The notes: generated from the sequence alone by a model not told the origin. DNA of 64,000 nt from Pseudomonas sp. GGS8 (GCF_024168645.1 NZ_JALJWF010000001.1:3537501-3601500); one strand, 5' to 3'; shown: positions 44,041-52,558, counted from the first letter of the stretch. Translations and numbers: made by a program.

Positions 44041-45030
44041 ATGAACCTGACTGAACCCCGCGAGCTGGCGCCACTGCTTGAAGCCTTTCTGTTGGCCTCG
44101 GGAAAACCGCAATCGCTTGAGCGCCTGTTTGAACTCTTCGAAGAAGGTGAGCGGCCCGAACCAGCGGTTTTCAAGAAAGCGCTGACAATTCTGGGCAAAT
44201 CCTGCGACGGCCGAGCCTTCGAACTGAAGGAAGTTGCCTCCGGGTATCGGCTGCAGATCCGCGAAAAGTTCGCGCCGTGGGTCGGGCGCTTGTGGGAAGA
44301 GCGGCCGCAGCGTTACTCGCGCGCCATGCTCGAAACCATGGCCCTGATCGCCTATCGCCAGCCGATCACCCGGGGTGAGATCGAAGACGTGCGCGGCGTG
44401 GCGGTCAACAGCCACATCGTCAAAACCCTGCTGGAGCGTGAGTGGATCCGCATCGTCGGTTACCGCGACGTGCCCGGCAAACCGGCGATGTTCGCCACCA
44501 CCAAGGCCTTTCTCGACCACTTCAACCTGAAGAACCTCGACGACCTGCCGCCGTTGGCCGAACTGCGAGAGCTGGAACCTGATCCTGTCCTCGATTTTGA
44601 CGACGCGCCGGTGCCGGCCGGGTTGCAAGAATTGGCGGATGCCAGCGCCGAGCCGGAAGAACCCAAGGAAGAAACCAGTTTCCATACGTTGTTGCTGGAA
44701 CTGGACACCATGGAGGAGGGGCTCAAGACCGACTTCGATGATTTGTTGCGCGATGGTGAGTTGACCGAGACCGAAGAGATTTTGGGGCAGCCGCCGGAGC
44801 CGGAAATCGACGTTGAGCTTCAGGTTGAGCCCGAAGCCACCGTCGAAGAACAGCAGGAACCCGAGCCGGAGGATGACATTCTTGGTGTTGCCGAAGCTCG
44901 CGAGAAACTGCTGGCCGCTGTTGCCGCGCTTGAACAGCCGAAACCCGAGCCCGAGATGACCGACGAAGAAGCCGAAGCCCAGGCTCTGGCCGAAGCGATC
45001 GAGGCCGAACGCCGCCAGTTCGAGGATTGA
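44041..45030 (+). CDS. scpB: Segregation and condensation protein B
   Basis: 329 residues. Two winged-helix domains occupy residues 1-170 ('LEAFLLASGKPQSLERLFEL', 'ALIAYRQPITRGEIEDVRGV', 'GYRDVPGKPAMFATT'). They are followed by a long, very acidic C-terminal tail (Glu/Asp/Pro-rich, about 180-329) that is longer than in many bacteria. It dimerises and binds ScpA in the SMC complex. A REPIN follows 28 bases after the stop codon. Confidence 0.95.
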   Translation: MNLTEPRELAPLLEAFLLASGKPQSLERLFELFEEGERPEPAVFKKALTILGKSCDGRAFELKEVASGYRLQIREKFAPWVGRLWEERPQRYSRAMLETMALIAYRQPITRGEIEDVRGVAVNSHIVKTLLEREWIRIVGYRDVPGKPAMFATTKAFLDHFNLKNLDDLPPLAELRELEPDPVLDFDDAPVPAGLQELADASAEPEEPKEETSFHTLLLELDTMEEGLKTDFDDLLRDGELTETEEILGQPPEPEIDVELQVEPEATVEEQQEPEPEDDILGVAEAREKLLAAVAALEQPKPEPEMTDEEAEAQALAEAIEAERRQFED

Positions 45031-45057
45031 CACTAGTCCGACTTTCTGTGGCGACCC

Positions 45058-45148
45058 TGTGGGAGCGGGCTTGCCCGCGATGAGGGCGTATCAGTTGCCT
45101 TCATTGTTGCCTGACCCACCGCAATCGCGGGCGAGCCCGCTCCCACAG
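45058..45148. repeat. REPIN, GTGGGAGCGGGCTTGCCCGC family
   Basis: TGTGGGAGCGGGCTTGCCCG at 45059 is paired with CGCGGGCGAGCCCGCTCCCA ending near 45147. Confidence 0.85.
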
Positions 45149-45172
45149 TGTTTTGCGTTGGCTGGAGTTTTT

Positions 45173-45223
45173 ATGAACTCAATCAAAGAGCTCGGCACCA
45201 CCGGTCGGCGGAAAAGCCAATAA
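45173..45223 (+). CDS. Possible 16-residue leader ORF upstream of rluB
   Basis: ATG at 45173 with GGAG 5 bases upstream encodes MNSIKELGTTGRRKSQ. It is basic and too short to classify. It could be a leader peptide or chance. The ribosome-binding site is the only support. Confidence 0.3.
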   Translation: MNSIKELGTTGRRKSQ

Positions 45224-45367
45224 CCTCCCGTCGATCAGCTAGTCTCTGATGCGCGAACGCTCCCATGAGCGTATGATTCGCGACCCTTTGGCGATCCCTT
45301 CGTCAAACGACCAGATTTCACATCTTCAGGCCTTGGCCTGAACTTGATCACACCGGGAGGTGCCCAG

Positions 45368-46633
45368 ATGAGTATCAACGACCAGAAAGACGACCAGGAA
45401 ATCGGCCCAGCAGGCGAAAAACTGCAGAAAGTCCTCGCCCGTATCGGAGTCGGCTCGCGCCGTGACGTAGAAGCCTGGATCAGCCACGGCCGCATCAAGG
45501 TCAATGGCAAAGACGCCACCCTCGGCCTGCGCGTCGACCTGCATGACGCCATCACCATCGATGGCAAGGTGATCAAGCGCGAAGAAGCCGCCGAGTCGGT
45601 ACGCCGCGTGATCATGTACAACAAACCCGACGGTGAAATCTGCACCCGTGACGACCCGGAAGGCCGTCCGACCGTGTTCGACAAGATGCCGCGCCCCAAA
45701 GAAGGTCGCTGGATCAACATCGGTCGACTGGACATCAACACCACAGGTCTGCTGATGTTCACCACTGACGGTGAGTTGGCCAACCGCCTGATGCACCCGT
45801 CCTACGAAATGGACCGTGAATACGCGGTACGTGTACGTGGCGAAGTCGACGACGAGATGATCGAGCGTCTGAAGGCAGGCGTGGTGCTCGAAGACGGCCC
45901 GGCCAAATTCACTGACATCAAGCAGGCGCCAGGTGGTGAAGGTTTCAACCATTGGTACCACTGCGTAGTAATGGAAGGTCGTAACCGCGAAGTTCGTCGT
46001 CTGTGGGAATCCCAGGGCCTGGTGGTCAGCCGCCTGAAGCGCGTGCGTTTCGGTCCGGTGTTCCTCAACTCCGACCTGCCGATGGGCCGCTGGCGCGAAA
46101 TGAGCCAGTACGAAGTCGACATTCTGAGCGCTGAAGTCGGCCTGACGCCGGTGGCGATGCCGCAAATGACCGCCAAGAGCAAAGACAAGCTCGAGCGTAT
46201 GCAGCGCAAATCGTCCCGCCCGGTGGGCAAGACCGAACGCGTACGGACCCTGCGTCCAGCCGCTGGCGCTCCGGCGGCCGGCCCGCGTCCATCCCGCGAG
46301 CCGCAGATCGAAGGCGAGCGCCCGGCCCGCAAGCCAGCGCCACGCCAGGACGGCGAGCGCGGTCCACGCACGCCGCGTCCGGCCAACGGTCGTACTGAGC
46401 GTGGCGAAGGCCGTGGCGCTCCTGCCGGTGGTCGTAGCGATCGCGGTGCACCTGCCGGTCGCGGTACGCCGGTGGCAGACCGCCCGGCCGACACCAAGCG
46501 CCCGGCCAAGCCAGCGCCGAAGAAACGCCCAGGCATCGTGCTGGTCGACAAGGACGCGCCATCGGGCAAGCGCCGCGGTGCGCCAGCCGGTTCGGGTCAG
46601 CGTCCGGGCTTCGGTCGTCGCAAGCCTGAGTAA
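45368..46633 (+). CDS. rluB: 23S rRNA pseudouridine(2605) synthase RluB
   Basis: 421 residues. An N-terminal S4 RNA-binding domain (about 15-75, 'KLQKVLARIGVGSRRDVEAW') is followed by a RsuA/RluB catalytic domain with the aspartate in GRLDINTTGLLMFT. The C-terminal extension (about 280-421) is disordered and rich in Arg, Pro, Gly and Ala, as in many Pseudomonas RluB proteins. It makes pseudouridine in helix 89 of 23S rRNA. GGGAGG lies 7-8 bases before the ATG. A strong terminator follows. Confidence 0.95.
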   Translation: MSINDQKDDQEIGPAGEKLQKVLARIGVGSRRDVEAWISHGRIKVNGKDATLGLRVDLHDAITIDGKVIKREEAAESVRRVIMYNKPDGEICTRDDPEGRPTVFDKMPRPKEGRWINIGRLDINTTGLLMFTTDGELANRLMHPSYEMDREYAVRVRGEVDDEMIERLKAGVVLEDGPAKFTDIKQAPGGEGFNHWYHCVVMEGRNREVRRLWESQGLVVSRLKRVRFGPVFLNSDLPMGRWREMSQYEVDILSAEVGLTPVAMPQMTAKSKDKLERMQRKSSRPVGKTERVRTLRPAAGAPAAGPRPSREPQIEGERPARKPAPRQDGERGPRTPRPANGRTERGEGRGAPAGGRSDRGAPAGRGTPVADRPADTKRPAKPAPKKRPGIVLVDKDAPSGKRRGAPAGSGQRPGFGRRKPE

Positions 46634-46650
46634 TCGGTAAGCGCTCCATG

Positions 46651-46682
46651 AAAAACGCCATCCCTTGGGATGGCGTTTTTTT
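46651..46682 (+). terminator. Rho-independent terminator of rluB
   Basis: AAAAACGCCATCCC-TT-GGGATGGCGTTTTTTT is a perfect stem followed by a T run, 18 bases after the stop codon. Confidence 0.9.
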
Positions 46683-46720
46683 GTGTCTGGTTTTAGGGAT
46701 ATGGTGTTTACAAGTCAGTC

Positions 46721-46805
46721 ATCGCGGGCAAGCCCGCTCCCACAGGTGACCGGGTTGTTTCATCGGAATGCGATCAATGTGGGAGCGGGCTTGCCCGCGA
46801 AGGCG
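46721..46805. repeat. REPIN, GTGGGAGCGGGCTTGCCCGC family
   Basis: ATCGCGGGCAAGCCCGCTCC at 46721 is paired with TGTGGGAGCGGGCTTGCCCG. It lies between rluB and the end of the peptidase gene. Confidence 0.85.
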
Positions 46806-46832
46806 TCAGCCGCATCACCGCAAAATCTTGGG

Positions 46833-47798
46833 TTAAAACACAAACCGCCCATCAAACACCGGCTCATCATCCAGCGCCAACACGCCGCCGGAGAAGATCA
46901 GGTCCAGATGATGGCTGCCCTTGGCGCCACCGCCCAGTCCAAGGTGCAAGCCGCAATGGCGCTCCTCGAACCCGGCATTGCGCGCATACAACTCTTTCAC
47001 GCCTTCATTGGTGCCGATCCCCAGCTCCTCGATGCGTCGATTGGACGGATTGGCGTCCAGGTATTTGTTGAAGTCATGTTCCAGTCCCGGCACGTCGGTG
47101 GCGATTTTGCTGATGGTCGAGTTCTCGATCCACAACTCCAGCGGTGAGGCAAGTACGCCGTACTTGCGGGCAAACGGAATCGTGCTGAGGAACGTCCCCA
47201 TAAACTTCACCCGGCCATTAATCGCCTCGCTATGGGTGGCAATCTCGCCGGGCGCCAGATCGAAGTTGCCGACACCATTGATGTCGGTCCACTTCTTGAT
47301 ACTGCTCAACGGTGTTTCGAACCACGAGCCATGATCATCTTTGAAACTTAAAGTGGTGGCCTGGGACATGCGCTGGATCAAGTGGCTGTTCAACCCGGCA
47401 ATCCGCTGCGGGGTGACACTGAACGTGTCGTAGAAGTAATCGCCGTAATCCTTGAATAGCAGCGACTTCTTCCAGTTTTCCGCCATCACGCCTTGCAGCG
47501 CGCGGACAAAGTCCGGGCCGTCGGGACGCGGGTTGGGCAGGGTGGAAGAGTCGTAGAAGAACATGTACAGATCGCTGTCGACGATCGCGTCGGCCAGCAA
47601 TTCGGTGGGTTCAAGGTCCAGGCGCATTGCGCTGAAGCTGAACCGTGGGCTGCTGCCGGCCTGTTCGGCAATAGCGCCGGTCAGCGCCTCGTAATCAGCG
47701 GTATGGCCGAGTAAAACCTTCGCCGGGGTGATGCCGGCAACGGCAGGATGATGTTCGAGGTAGTAAAGGAAATGCGAGATGGCGCGCTGCTTATCCAT
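46833..47798 (-). CDS. M29-like metallopeptidase (aminopeptidase T fold)
   Basis: 321 residues, shorter than the usual 370-410 of M29 aminopeptidases. The C-terminal half has the M29 metal ligands in order: Glu185 (APGEIATH), Glu257/258 (RIEELGIGTN), His285 (GLHLGLG) and His297-x-Asp299 (SHHLDL). The N-terminal half is shorter and less typical. There is no signal peptide. GGAGGA lies 4-5 bases before the ATG at 47798. It is the second gene of a two-gene unit whose first gene encodes a 45-residue peptide with a strong ribosome-binding site; a hairpin lies between them. It may process or bind that peptide (inference). Alternative: an ordinary intracellular aminopeptidase. Confidence 0.75.
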   Translation of the reverse strand: MDKQRAISHFLYYLEHHPAVAGITPAKVLLGHTADYEALTGAIAEQAGSSPRFSFSAMRLDLEPTELLADAIVDSDLYMFFYDSSTLPNPRPDGPDFVRALQGVMAENWKKSLLFKDYGDYFYDTFSVTPQRIAGLNSHLIQRMSQATTLSFKDDHGSWFETPLSSIKKWTDINGVGNFDLAPGEIATHSEAINGRVKFMGTFLSTIPFARKYGVLASPLELWIENSTISKIATDVPGLEHDFNKYLDANPSNRRIEELGIGTNEGVKELYARNAGFEERHCGLHLGLGGGAKGSHHLDLIFSGGVLALDDEPVFDGRFVF

Positions 47799-47829
47799 GG
47801 AGTCCTCCCTGACAAACCTGGTAAGTGAC

Positions 47830-47854
47830 GGGCACGACCGGCCGGATCGTACCC
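47830..47854 (-). other. Hairpin between peptide gene and peptidase gene
   Basis: GGGTACGA and TCGTGCCC (read on the minus strand) form an 8-pair stem with one G-U pair and a 9-base loop. It is placed to lower read-through or protect the upstream message. Confidence 0.5.
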
Positions 47855-47865
47855 GCCGGGATGTC

Positions 47866-48003
47866 TTACAGAGGCCACATCGCCGTGCCGAACGGAACAA
47901 CCGCGTCGGCTTGCATCATTTCAACGGCGGCTTCATGGGTCGGTGCTTCAAACCAATCGTCCAGTTGCAGTTCAGTGTCCAAGTCTTTGTCCAGTGCTTG
48001 CAT
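47866..48003 (-). CDS. 45-residue peptide, candidate precursor peptide
   Basis: The peptide has an acidic N-terminal part (MQALDKDLDTELQLDDWFEA) and a hydrophobic C-terminal end (VVPFGTAMWPL). A strong AGGAG sits 7 bases before the ATG at 48003. This split of an acidic leader and a short hydrophobic tail is the layout of RiPP precursors, and the next gene encodes a metallopeptidase. There is no cysteine, and the only Ser/Thr residues are Thr10, Thr22 and Thr40. No modifying enzyme is nearby, so the RiPP reading is tentative. A 15-base tandem duplication (48026-48055) lies just upstream of the ribosome-binding site. Confidence 0.6.
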   Translation of the reverse strand: MQALDKDLDTELQLDDWFEAPTHEAAVEMMQADAVVPFGTAMWPL

Positions 48004-48512
48004 GGTGAATCTCCTAGATGACTTCTTCGGTAAGAACAGCTTCGGTAAGAACAGCGGCGCGTTTTTCACTCATTGAAGAGCGCGTCAACTTGTCGGTCGA
48101 TGCGGCTTGGCAAGTCGCTGAAAACCTAGTTCACAGGGTTTTGGAATGCAAAAAAATAATTAAATAATTTTTATTTGAACTAATTATTCCATTTTGTGAG
48201 AAGTAAGTTTCCTAATAAAAAACAGAAAACTAAGTCGAAAAACTCCTTAGCAAGCTTCCTATCGTCAATTTACAGTCGGCGGGTCTCTGGATCTGATTTG
48301 GCAAGCCTGCGTTACGCGCTGTAAATAAATCCTTACGAAAAGCACGCTCAAACCCCATGGAATGCCGCTGTGGAAAGGGCTGTAAGGAAAACCTGCCGTC
48401 CGCCGCTGCGATGGCGCTGTTCAAGGGCTCTGGCGCGCTTGTCTCAGCCTCGATTGAAAGGTGAGATGCGCCCCATGCCTGTCGTGCAGGTGCATAACAA
48501 GAAGGAGGCGCA

Positions 48513-48659
48513 ATGAACGCCGTGACTCATCTCCATCTCCCACTGTGGGGCGATTTTTCCGCTGCCCCCGCCGAGGACCTGCAAAGGTCTGACTCAATTT
48601 TTGCAGCCGCCCGAGACCCTCGAGGCGGACACAGGCAATCCCGGCAACCGACACGCTGA
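48513..48659 (+). CDS. Small ORF with strong ribosome-binding site (48 residues)
   Basis: ATG at 48513 follows AAGGAGG at 5 bases. It encodes a 48-residue peptide starting MNAVTHLHLPLWGDFSAAPA. A 16-residue ORF (48466-48516, MRPMPVVQVHNKKEAQ) ends over its start codon as ATGA, suggesting translational coupling. No family is recognised. The C-terminal third is arginine-rich and may be unselected sequence. Confidence 0.4.
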   Translation: MNAVTHLHLPLWGDFSAAPAEDLQRSDSIFAAARDPRGGHRQSRQPTR

Positions 48660-48692
48660 TCCAGTGGTGTCTGGCAGCAGGGGGTTACAGGT

Positions 48693-48698
48693 GTACAA
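48693..48698 (+). promoter_or_regulatory. Candidate -10 of the permease leader transcript
   Basis: TACAAT differs at one base from the consensus. The -35 region is weak. It lies 130 bases before the leader ORF and 250 before the permease start. Confidence 0.35.
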
Positions 48699-48827
48699 TG
48701 CGCCGCGTTTTAACTGTGACCCTCTGCGCAACAGCGCAAACCTCAAGGCTATCCGCCTTGTTCACTCCGCCGCGTCACGAGCGTGTCGGGTTCGATTTCG
48801 TCACAGATAAAAACAAACAGGTGACGC

Positions 48828-48890
48828 ATGACTGTCGTAAAAACGCTGAACTCCTGGTGCCTGCGCTGGGGTTTGATCGGCGCTGCTTGA
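48828..48890 (+). CDS. Trp-containing leader peptide upstream of the aromatic permease
   Basis: 20-residue ORF with AGGTGA just before the ATG. It carries two Trp codons four residues apart (SWCLRWG) and one cysteine. It ends 60 bases before the permease start. Short ORFs with Trp codons in front of aromatic amino acid genes are typical of attenuation control. Control of the permease by charged tRNA-Trp or tryptophan is inferred. I could not define the alternative stem-loops. Confidence 0.55.
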   Translation: MTVVKTLNSWCLRWGLIGAA

Positions 48891-48950
48891 AATCTGCACC
48901 GAGCGGCAACGTCTACTGAACATCATCAAACCTTGCGTGAGACCCTTTTC

Positions 48951-50372
48951 ATGAGTGGACAAAACTCGCATTCAGGTACGCTTCAACGCGGCCTGAAAAA
49001 TCGCCATATTCAACTGATCGCCCTCGGTGGCGCGATCGGTACCGGATTGTTCCTCGGCTCGGCCGGCGTGCTCAAATCCGCCGGCCCGTCGATGATTCTT
49101 GGCTACGCCATTTGTGGCTTCATCGCCTTCATGATCATGCGCCAGCTGGGCGAAATGATCGTCGAGGAGCCGGTGGCCGGTTCCTTCAGCCACTTCGCGC
49201 ACAAATACTGGGGCGGTTTTGCCGGTTTCCTGTCGGGCTGGAACTGCTGGATTCTGTACATCCTGGTGGGCATGTCGGAGCTGACCGCGGTCGGCAAATA
49301 CATCCACTACTGGGCGCCGGATATCCCGACCTGGGCCTCGGCGGCAGCCTTCTTCGTGCTGATCAACGCGATCAACCTGGCCAACGTCAAAGTCTTCGGC
49401 GAGGCCGAGTTCTGGTTTGCGATTATCAAGGTCGTGGCGATCGTTGGCATGATTGCTTTGGGTAGCTATCTGTTGGTCAGCGGCCACGGCGGCCCGCAAG
49501 CCTCGGTAACCAACCTGTGGTCCCACGGCGGCTTCTTCCCGAACGGTGTCAGCGGCCTGGTGATGGCCATGGCGATCATCATGTTCTCCTTCGGTGGCCT
49601 GGAAATGCTCGGTTTCACCGCCGCTGAAGCCGACAAGCCGAAAACCGTGATCCCGAAAGCCATCAACCAGGTGATCTACCGGATCCTGATTTTCTACATC
49701 GGTGCGCTGGTGGTCCTGTTGTCGCTGACCCCTTGGGACAGTCTGCTGACAACCCTGAATGCTTCCGGCGATGCCTATAGCGGCAGCCCGTTCGTGCAGG
49801 TGTTCTCGATGCTCGGCAGCAACACCGCCGCGCATATCCTCAACTTCGTGGTCCTGACCGCGGCACTGTCGGTGTACAACAGCGGTACTTACTGCAACAG
49901 CCGCATGCTGCTGGGCATGGCCGAGCAGGGCGATGCGCCGAAAGCCCTGTCGAAGATCGACAAGCGTGGCGTACCGGTGCGTTCGATCCTGGCGTCGGCC
50001 GCTGTGACGTTGATCGCGGTGTTGCTGAACTACCTGATCCCGCAAAACGCGCTGGAACTGTTGATGTCGTTGGTGGTTGCCACCCTGGTGATCAACTGGG
50101 CAATGATCAGCTTTTCGCACTTCAAGTTCCGCCAGCACATGAACAAGACCCGGCAGACGCCGCTGTTCAAGGCCCTGTGGTACCCGTACGGCAACTACAT
50201 CTGCCTGGCGTTCGTGGCGTTCATCCTCGGCGTGATGCTGCTGATTCCGGGCATCCAGGTCTCGGTGTATGCGATTCCGGTGTGGGTCGCGTTCATGTGG
50301 ATCTGCTACGGCATCAAGAACAAGCGCAGCGCCCAGCAGGCGTTGCAGGTTGCGGGTTCTACCGCGAAGTAA
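48951..50372 (+). CDS. AroP/PheP-type amino acid permease
   Basis: 473 residues with twelve membrane helices. The APC-family substrate motif '[20 protein letters not shown]' opens helix 1, and '[15 protein letters not shown]' is in helix 5-6. The overall pattern matches the aromatic amino acid permeases AroP and PheP of the amino acid transporter family, importing Phe, Tyr or Trp with protons. The ATG at 48951 has only a weak ribosome-binding site (GTGAGA), which fits regulation by the upstream leader ORF. Aromatic catabolism genes (phh) lie 2.5 kb downstream. A terminator follows. Confidence 0.88.
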   Translation: MSGQNSHSGTLQRGLKNRHIQLIALGGAIGTGLFLGSAGVLKSAGPSMILGYAICGFIAFMIMRQLGEMIVEEPVAGSFSHFAHKYWGGFAGFLSGWNCWILYILVGMSELTAVGKYIHYWAPDIPTWASAAAFFVLINAINLANVKVFGEAEFWFAIIKVVAIVGMIALGSYLLVSGHGGPQASVTNLWSHGGFFPNGVSGLVMAMAIIMFSFGGLEMLGFTAAEADKPKTVIPKAINQVIYRILIFYIGALVVLLSLTPWDSLLTTLNASGDAYSGSPFVQVFSMLGSNTAAHILNFVVLTAALSVYNSGTYCNSRMLLGMAEQGDAPKALSKIDKRGVPVRSILASAAVTLIAVLLNYLIPQNALELLMSLVVATLVINWAMISFSHFKFRQHMNKTRQTPLFKALWYPYGNYICLAFVAFILGVMLLIPGIQVSVYAIPVWVAFMWICYGIKNKRSAQQALQVAGSTAK

Positions 50373-50392
50373 GCGCGTAATGCAGAAACAAC

Positions 50393-50418
50393 AAACCCGG
50401 CCAAGTGCCGGGTTTTTT
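50393..50418 (+). terminator. Rho-independent terminator of the permease gene
   Basis: AAACCCGGC and GCCGGGTTT enclose a short loop, followed by a T run, 20 bases after the stop codon. Confidence 0.88.
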
Positions 50419-50435
50419 GTGAGCGATGCAATACC

Positions 50436-50525
50436 TGTGGGAGCGTGGCTTGCCCGCGATTCAGGCGCCGCGGTGATCAGGCATACCGCGTTATCGTTCA
50501 TCGCGGGCAAGCCGCGCTCCCACAG
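50436..50525. repeat. REPIN, GTGGGAGCGTGGCTTGCCCGC variant
   Basis: TGTGGGAGCGTGGCTTGCCC at 50436 is paired with GGGCAAGCCGCGCTCCCACA near 50525. The stem carries an extra base on each side compared with the main family. Confidence 0.85.
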
Positions 50526-50586
50526 GGGCCGCATTCCTTCTGTCTATTCGCGGTATCCTGCTTGTTCTGAATACGGACCTTTTTCC

Positions 50587-51000
50587 ATGCTGGTGATTTC
50601 CAACAACGTGCATCTGCCGGATGCCGAGATCGAATTGACGGCCATTCGTGCCCAGGGCGCCGGTGGGCAGAACGTCAATAAAGTCTCCAGCGCCGTGCAC
50701 TTGCGCTTCGACATTCCGGCCTCGTCCTTGCCCGAGTTTTACAAGGAGCGGCTGCTGGCGTTGCGCGACAGTCGCATCACCAGCGAAGGGGTGTTGATCA
50801 TCAAGGCCCAGCAATACCGCACGCAGGAGCAGAACCGCGCCGATGCGCTGGAGCGCCTGACCGAGTTGATCCTCAGCGCTACCAAAGTGGAAAAGAAACG
50901 CCGCCCTACCAAGCCGACTCTGGGCTCGAAAAAACGTCGGCTCGAATCCAAGACCAAACGTGGCAGCATCAAGGCTGGGCGCGGAAAGGTCGACTTTTAA
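50587..51000 (+). CDS. arfB: Alternative ribosome-rescue factor ArfB
   Basis: 137 residues. The peptidyl-tRNA hydrolase domain has GGQ at about 26-28 ([17 protein letters not shown]) and the basic C-terminal tail ([20 protein letters not shown]) that enters the empty mRNA channel of stalled ribosomes. It releases nascent chains from non-stop complexes. The 3' end overlaps the converging MFS gene by 4 bases. Confidence 0.95.
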   Translation: MLVISNNVHLPDAEIELTAIRAQGAGGQNVNKVSSAVHLRFDIPASSLPEFYKERLLALRDSRITSEGVLIIKAQQYRTQEQNRADALERLTELILSATKVEKKRRPTKPTLGSKKRRLESKTKRGSIKAGRGKVDF

Positions 51001-52196
51001 CGCGCTTCTCTTTCTTCCCGATACTTGGGTGCCTGCCGGTACAGATAGACGCTCAGCATTAATCCGCTCAAAGCGGCGAGGGCGGCGAACAGGAAGATCG
51101 AGGCAAACCCGAATCCAGCCGCTATCGCACCGGCCAGCGGTCCGGTAATTCCCAGCGACAAATCGATGAACAGCGAATACGCCCCAACCGCCGCGCCACG
51201 GCTGGAGGCCGGCACCAGATTGACCGCTTCCACGCCCAACGCCGGGAACACCAGCGAAAAGCCGAAACCGCTCAGCGCCGCACCGGCCAGTGCCCAATGA
51301 GCATCCGGCGCCAGCCACAGCAGCAACAGCCCGAGGGTTTCCACCGAGAGGCAGGCAATCGCCACGCGAAAGCCGCCGAGGCGGTTGATCAGGTTGCCGA
51401 ACAGCAGTCGCGCGCCAATGAAACTGGCGCCGAACAAACTCAGGGACAGCACCGCGTTGGACCAATGCTGAGTGGCGTAATACAGCGTGATGAAGGTCGC
51501 GATGGTGCCAAAGCCGATGGAGCCCAGTGCCAGGCCGCAGCCATGAGGGAACACCCGTCCCAGCACATGCATGAACGGCAAACGTTCACCCGCGACAATC
51601 GGGGCCGCGGTTTTCGGCCAGGCCAGCGCCACGCCCAGCACGGCCAGTAGCACGATGCTCACGCCCATGCTCCACAAACCCAATTGACTCACCAGCAGCA
51701 CCCCCAGCGGTGCGCCGACCGCTAACGCGCCGTAACTGGCGATGCCGTTCCAGGAGATGACCTTGGCGGTGTTCGCCGCGCCAACCCGGCCGATGCCCCA
51801 GCCGATCGACCCGGAGCCGACCAGGCTTTCCGCGCTGCCGAGTATCAGGCGGCCAATCAACAGGCTGATCAAACTCAGTATCGGCAGGCTTTGCGTCCAG
51901 GCCGAAATCAACATGAACACGCCGCTCAAACCGCAGCCGGCGAGGCCATACATCACCGCCAGCTTGCTGCCCTTGTTATCGATGATGCGTCCGGCGTAAG
52001 GCCGGCTGAGCAGAGTGGCCAGGTATTGCACGCTGATCACCAGCCCGGCGATCACCGCGCCGAAGCCGAGGTCGCTGTGGACGTAGCCGGGCAATACGGC
52101 CAGGGGAATGCCGATATCGAGGTAACCGATGAAAGTGAACAGGACGATGGAAACGACTTGCAGCGTGACCGCCAGGGGGCGCTGGGTTTCTGACAT
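50997..52196 (-). CDS. MFS transporter (YfcJ/YhhS type)
   Basis: 399 residues with twelve membrane helices. '[19 protein letters not shown]' is the MFS motif between helices 2 and 3. The pattern resembles the UPF0226 (YfcJ/YhhS) transporters, which have been linked to efflux of small molecules. The ATG at 52196 (MSETQRPL) is chosen; a GTG five codons upstream is possible. The substrate is unknown. Confidence 0.9.
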   Translation of the reverse strand: MSETQRPLAVTLQVVSIVLFTFIGYLDIGIPLAVLPGYVHSDLGFGAVIAGLVISVQYLATLLSRPYAGRIIDNKGSKLAVMYGLAGCGLSGVFMLISAWTQSLPILSLISLLIGRLILGSAESLVGSGSIGWGIGRVGAANTAKVISWNGIASYGALAVGAPLGVLLVSQLGLWSMGVSIVLLAVLGVALAWPKTAAPIVAGERLPFMHVLGRVFPHGCGLALGSIGFGTIATFITLYYATQHWSNAVLSLSLFGASFIGARLLFGNLINRLGGFRVAIACLSVETLGLLLLWLAPDAHWALAGAALSGFGFSLVFPALGVEAVNLVPASSRGAAVGAYSLFIDLSLGITGPLAGAIAAGFGFASIFLFAALAALSGLMLSVYLYRQAPKYREEREAR

Positions 52197-52300
52197 GGGT
52201 AAAAGGTCCACGGGGCAGCAGGATAGATAGGCTGCTTATGATAGCGGCGCGGACGGTCGCGAGGCGTGAAAAAGTAAAACTATTTGCCGAGCGGGATGGG

Positions 52301-52483
52301 TCAGGATTTTGCGGGGGCGACCAGTTGCGTCGTGACCAGGGCGGCCAGGGCATTTTCTTCGCTGCCGAAGCGGGCCAGCAGGGCGGCTTGTTTCTCGGGG
52401 GAAAGACGGTTCCAGATCTCGATCATCTTCTCGGCGGTGCCGATCAGGACGCTGGCCTGGGCTTCAGTGAAATCATCGCTCAT
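52301..52483 (-). CDS. Small conserved-looking helical protein (60 residues)
   Basis: 60 residues (MSDDFTEAQASVLIGTAEKM...), helical and soluble, with no membrane segment and a sensible amino acid profile. I do not recognise a named family. It lies on the same strand as a 43-residue ORF upstream, separated by a perfect 13-base-pair hairpin. Confidence 0.6.
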   Translation of the reverse strand: MSDDFTEAQASVLIGTAEKMIEIWNRLSPEKQAALLARFGSEENALAALVTTQLVAPAKS

Positions 52484-52506
52484 GGTGCGGGCTCGCGGTT
52501 CAGGCG

Positions 52507-52538
52507 GTGTGGAAAGCGCATGTTAGCGCTTTCCACAC
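52507..52538. other. Perfect 13-bp inverted repeat
   Basis: GTGTGGAAAGCGC-ATGTTA-GCGCTTTCCACAC has no T run on either side. It sits between two small minus-strand ORFs and could be a terminator, a processing site or an operator. Confidence 0.6.
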
Positions 52539-52558
52539 GGTCTGGCATTGCAGGTGTA

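Larger units (their letters stand above)
45031..45367. other. Region between scpB and rluB with possible structured leader
   Basis: 337 bases holding a REPIN (45058-45148), a 16-residue ORF with a good ribosome-binding site (45173-45223), and two hairpins before rluB: CGCGAACGCTC/GAGCG-TTCGCG (45252-45282) and TTCAGGCC-TT-GGCCTGAA (45325-45342). Confidence 0.5.
48004..48950. other. Long intergenic region between the peptide gene and the permease
   Basis: 947 bases. 48026-48055 is a perfect 15-base tandem repeat (TTCGGTAAGAACAGC twice). 48140-48250 is strikingly AT-rich compared with the surroundings, probably the promoter of the peptide operon or acquired DNA. 48466-48659 holds two overlapping small ORFs. 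48693-48698 is a candidate -10 (TACAAT), followed by two small hairpins (48725-48738 and 48744-48760) and the Trp leader ORF at 48828. Confidence 0.55.

Noticed and set aside
46833..48003. Assigning the peptide/peptidase pair to a known RiPP class
   Set aside because: No lanthipeptide dehydratase, radical SAM, YcaO or DUF692 gene lies nearby, so no class can be named.
48972..50534. 520-codon minus-strand frame opposite the aromatic permease
   Set aside because: The plus strand encodes a clear APC permease; the opposite frame is His/Asp/Arg-rich and has no start signal.
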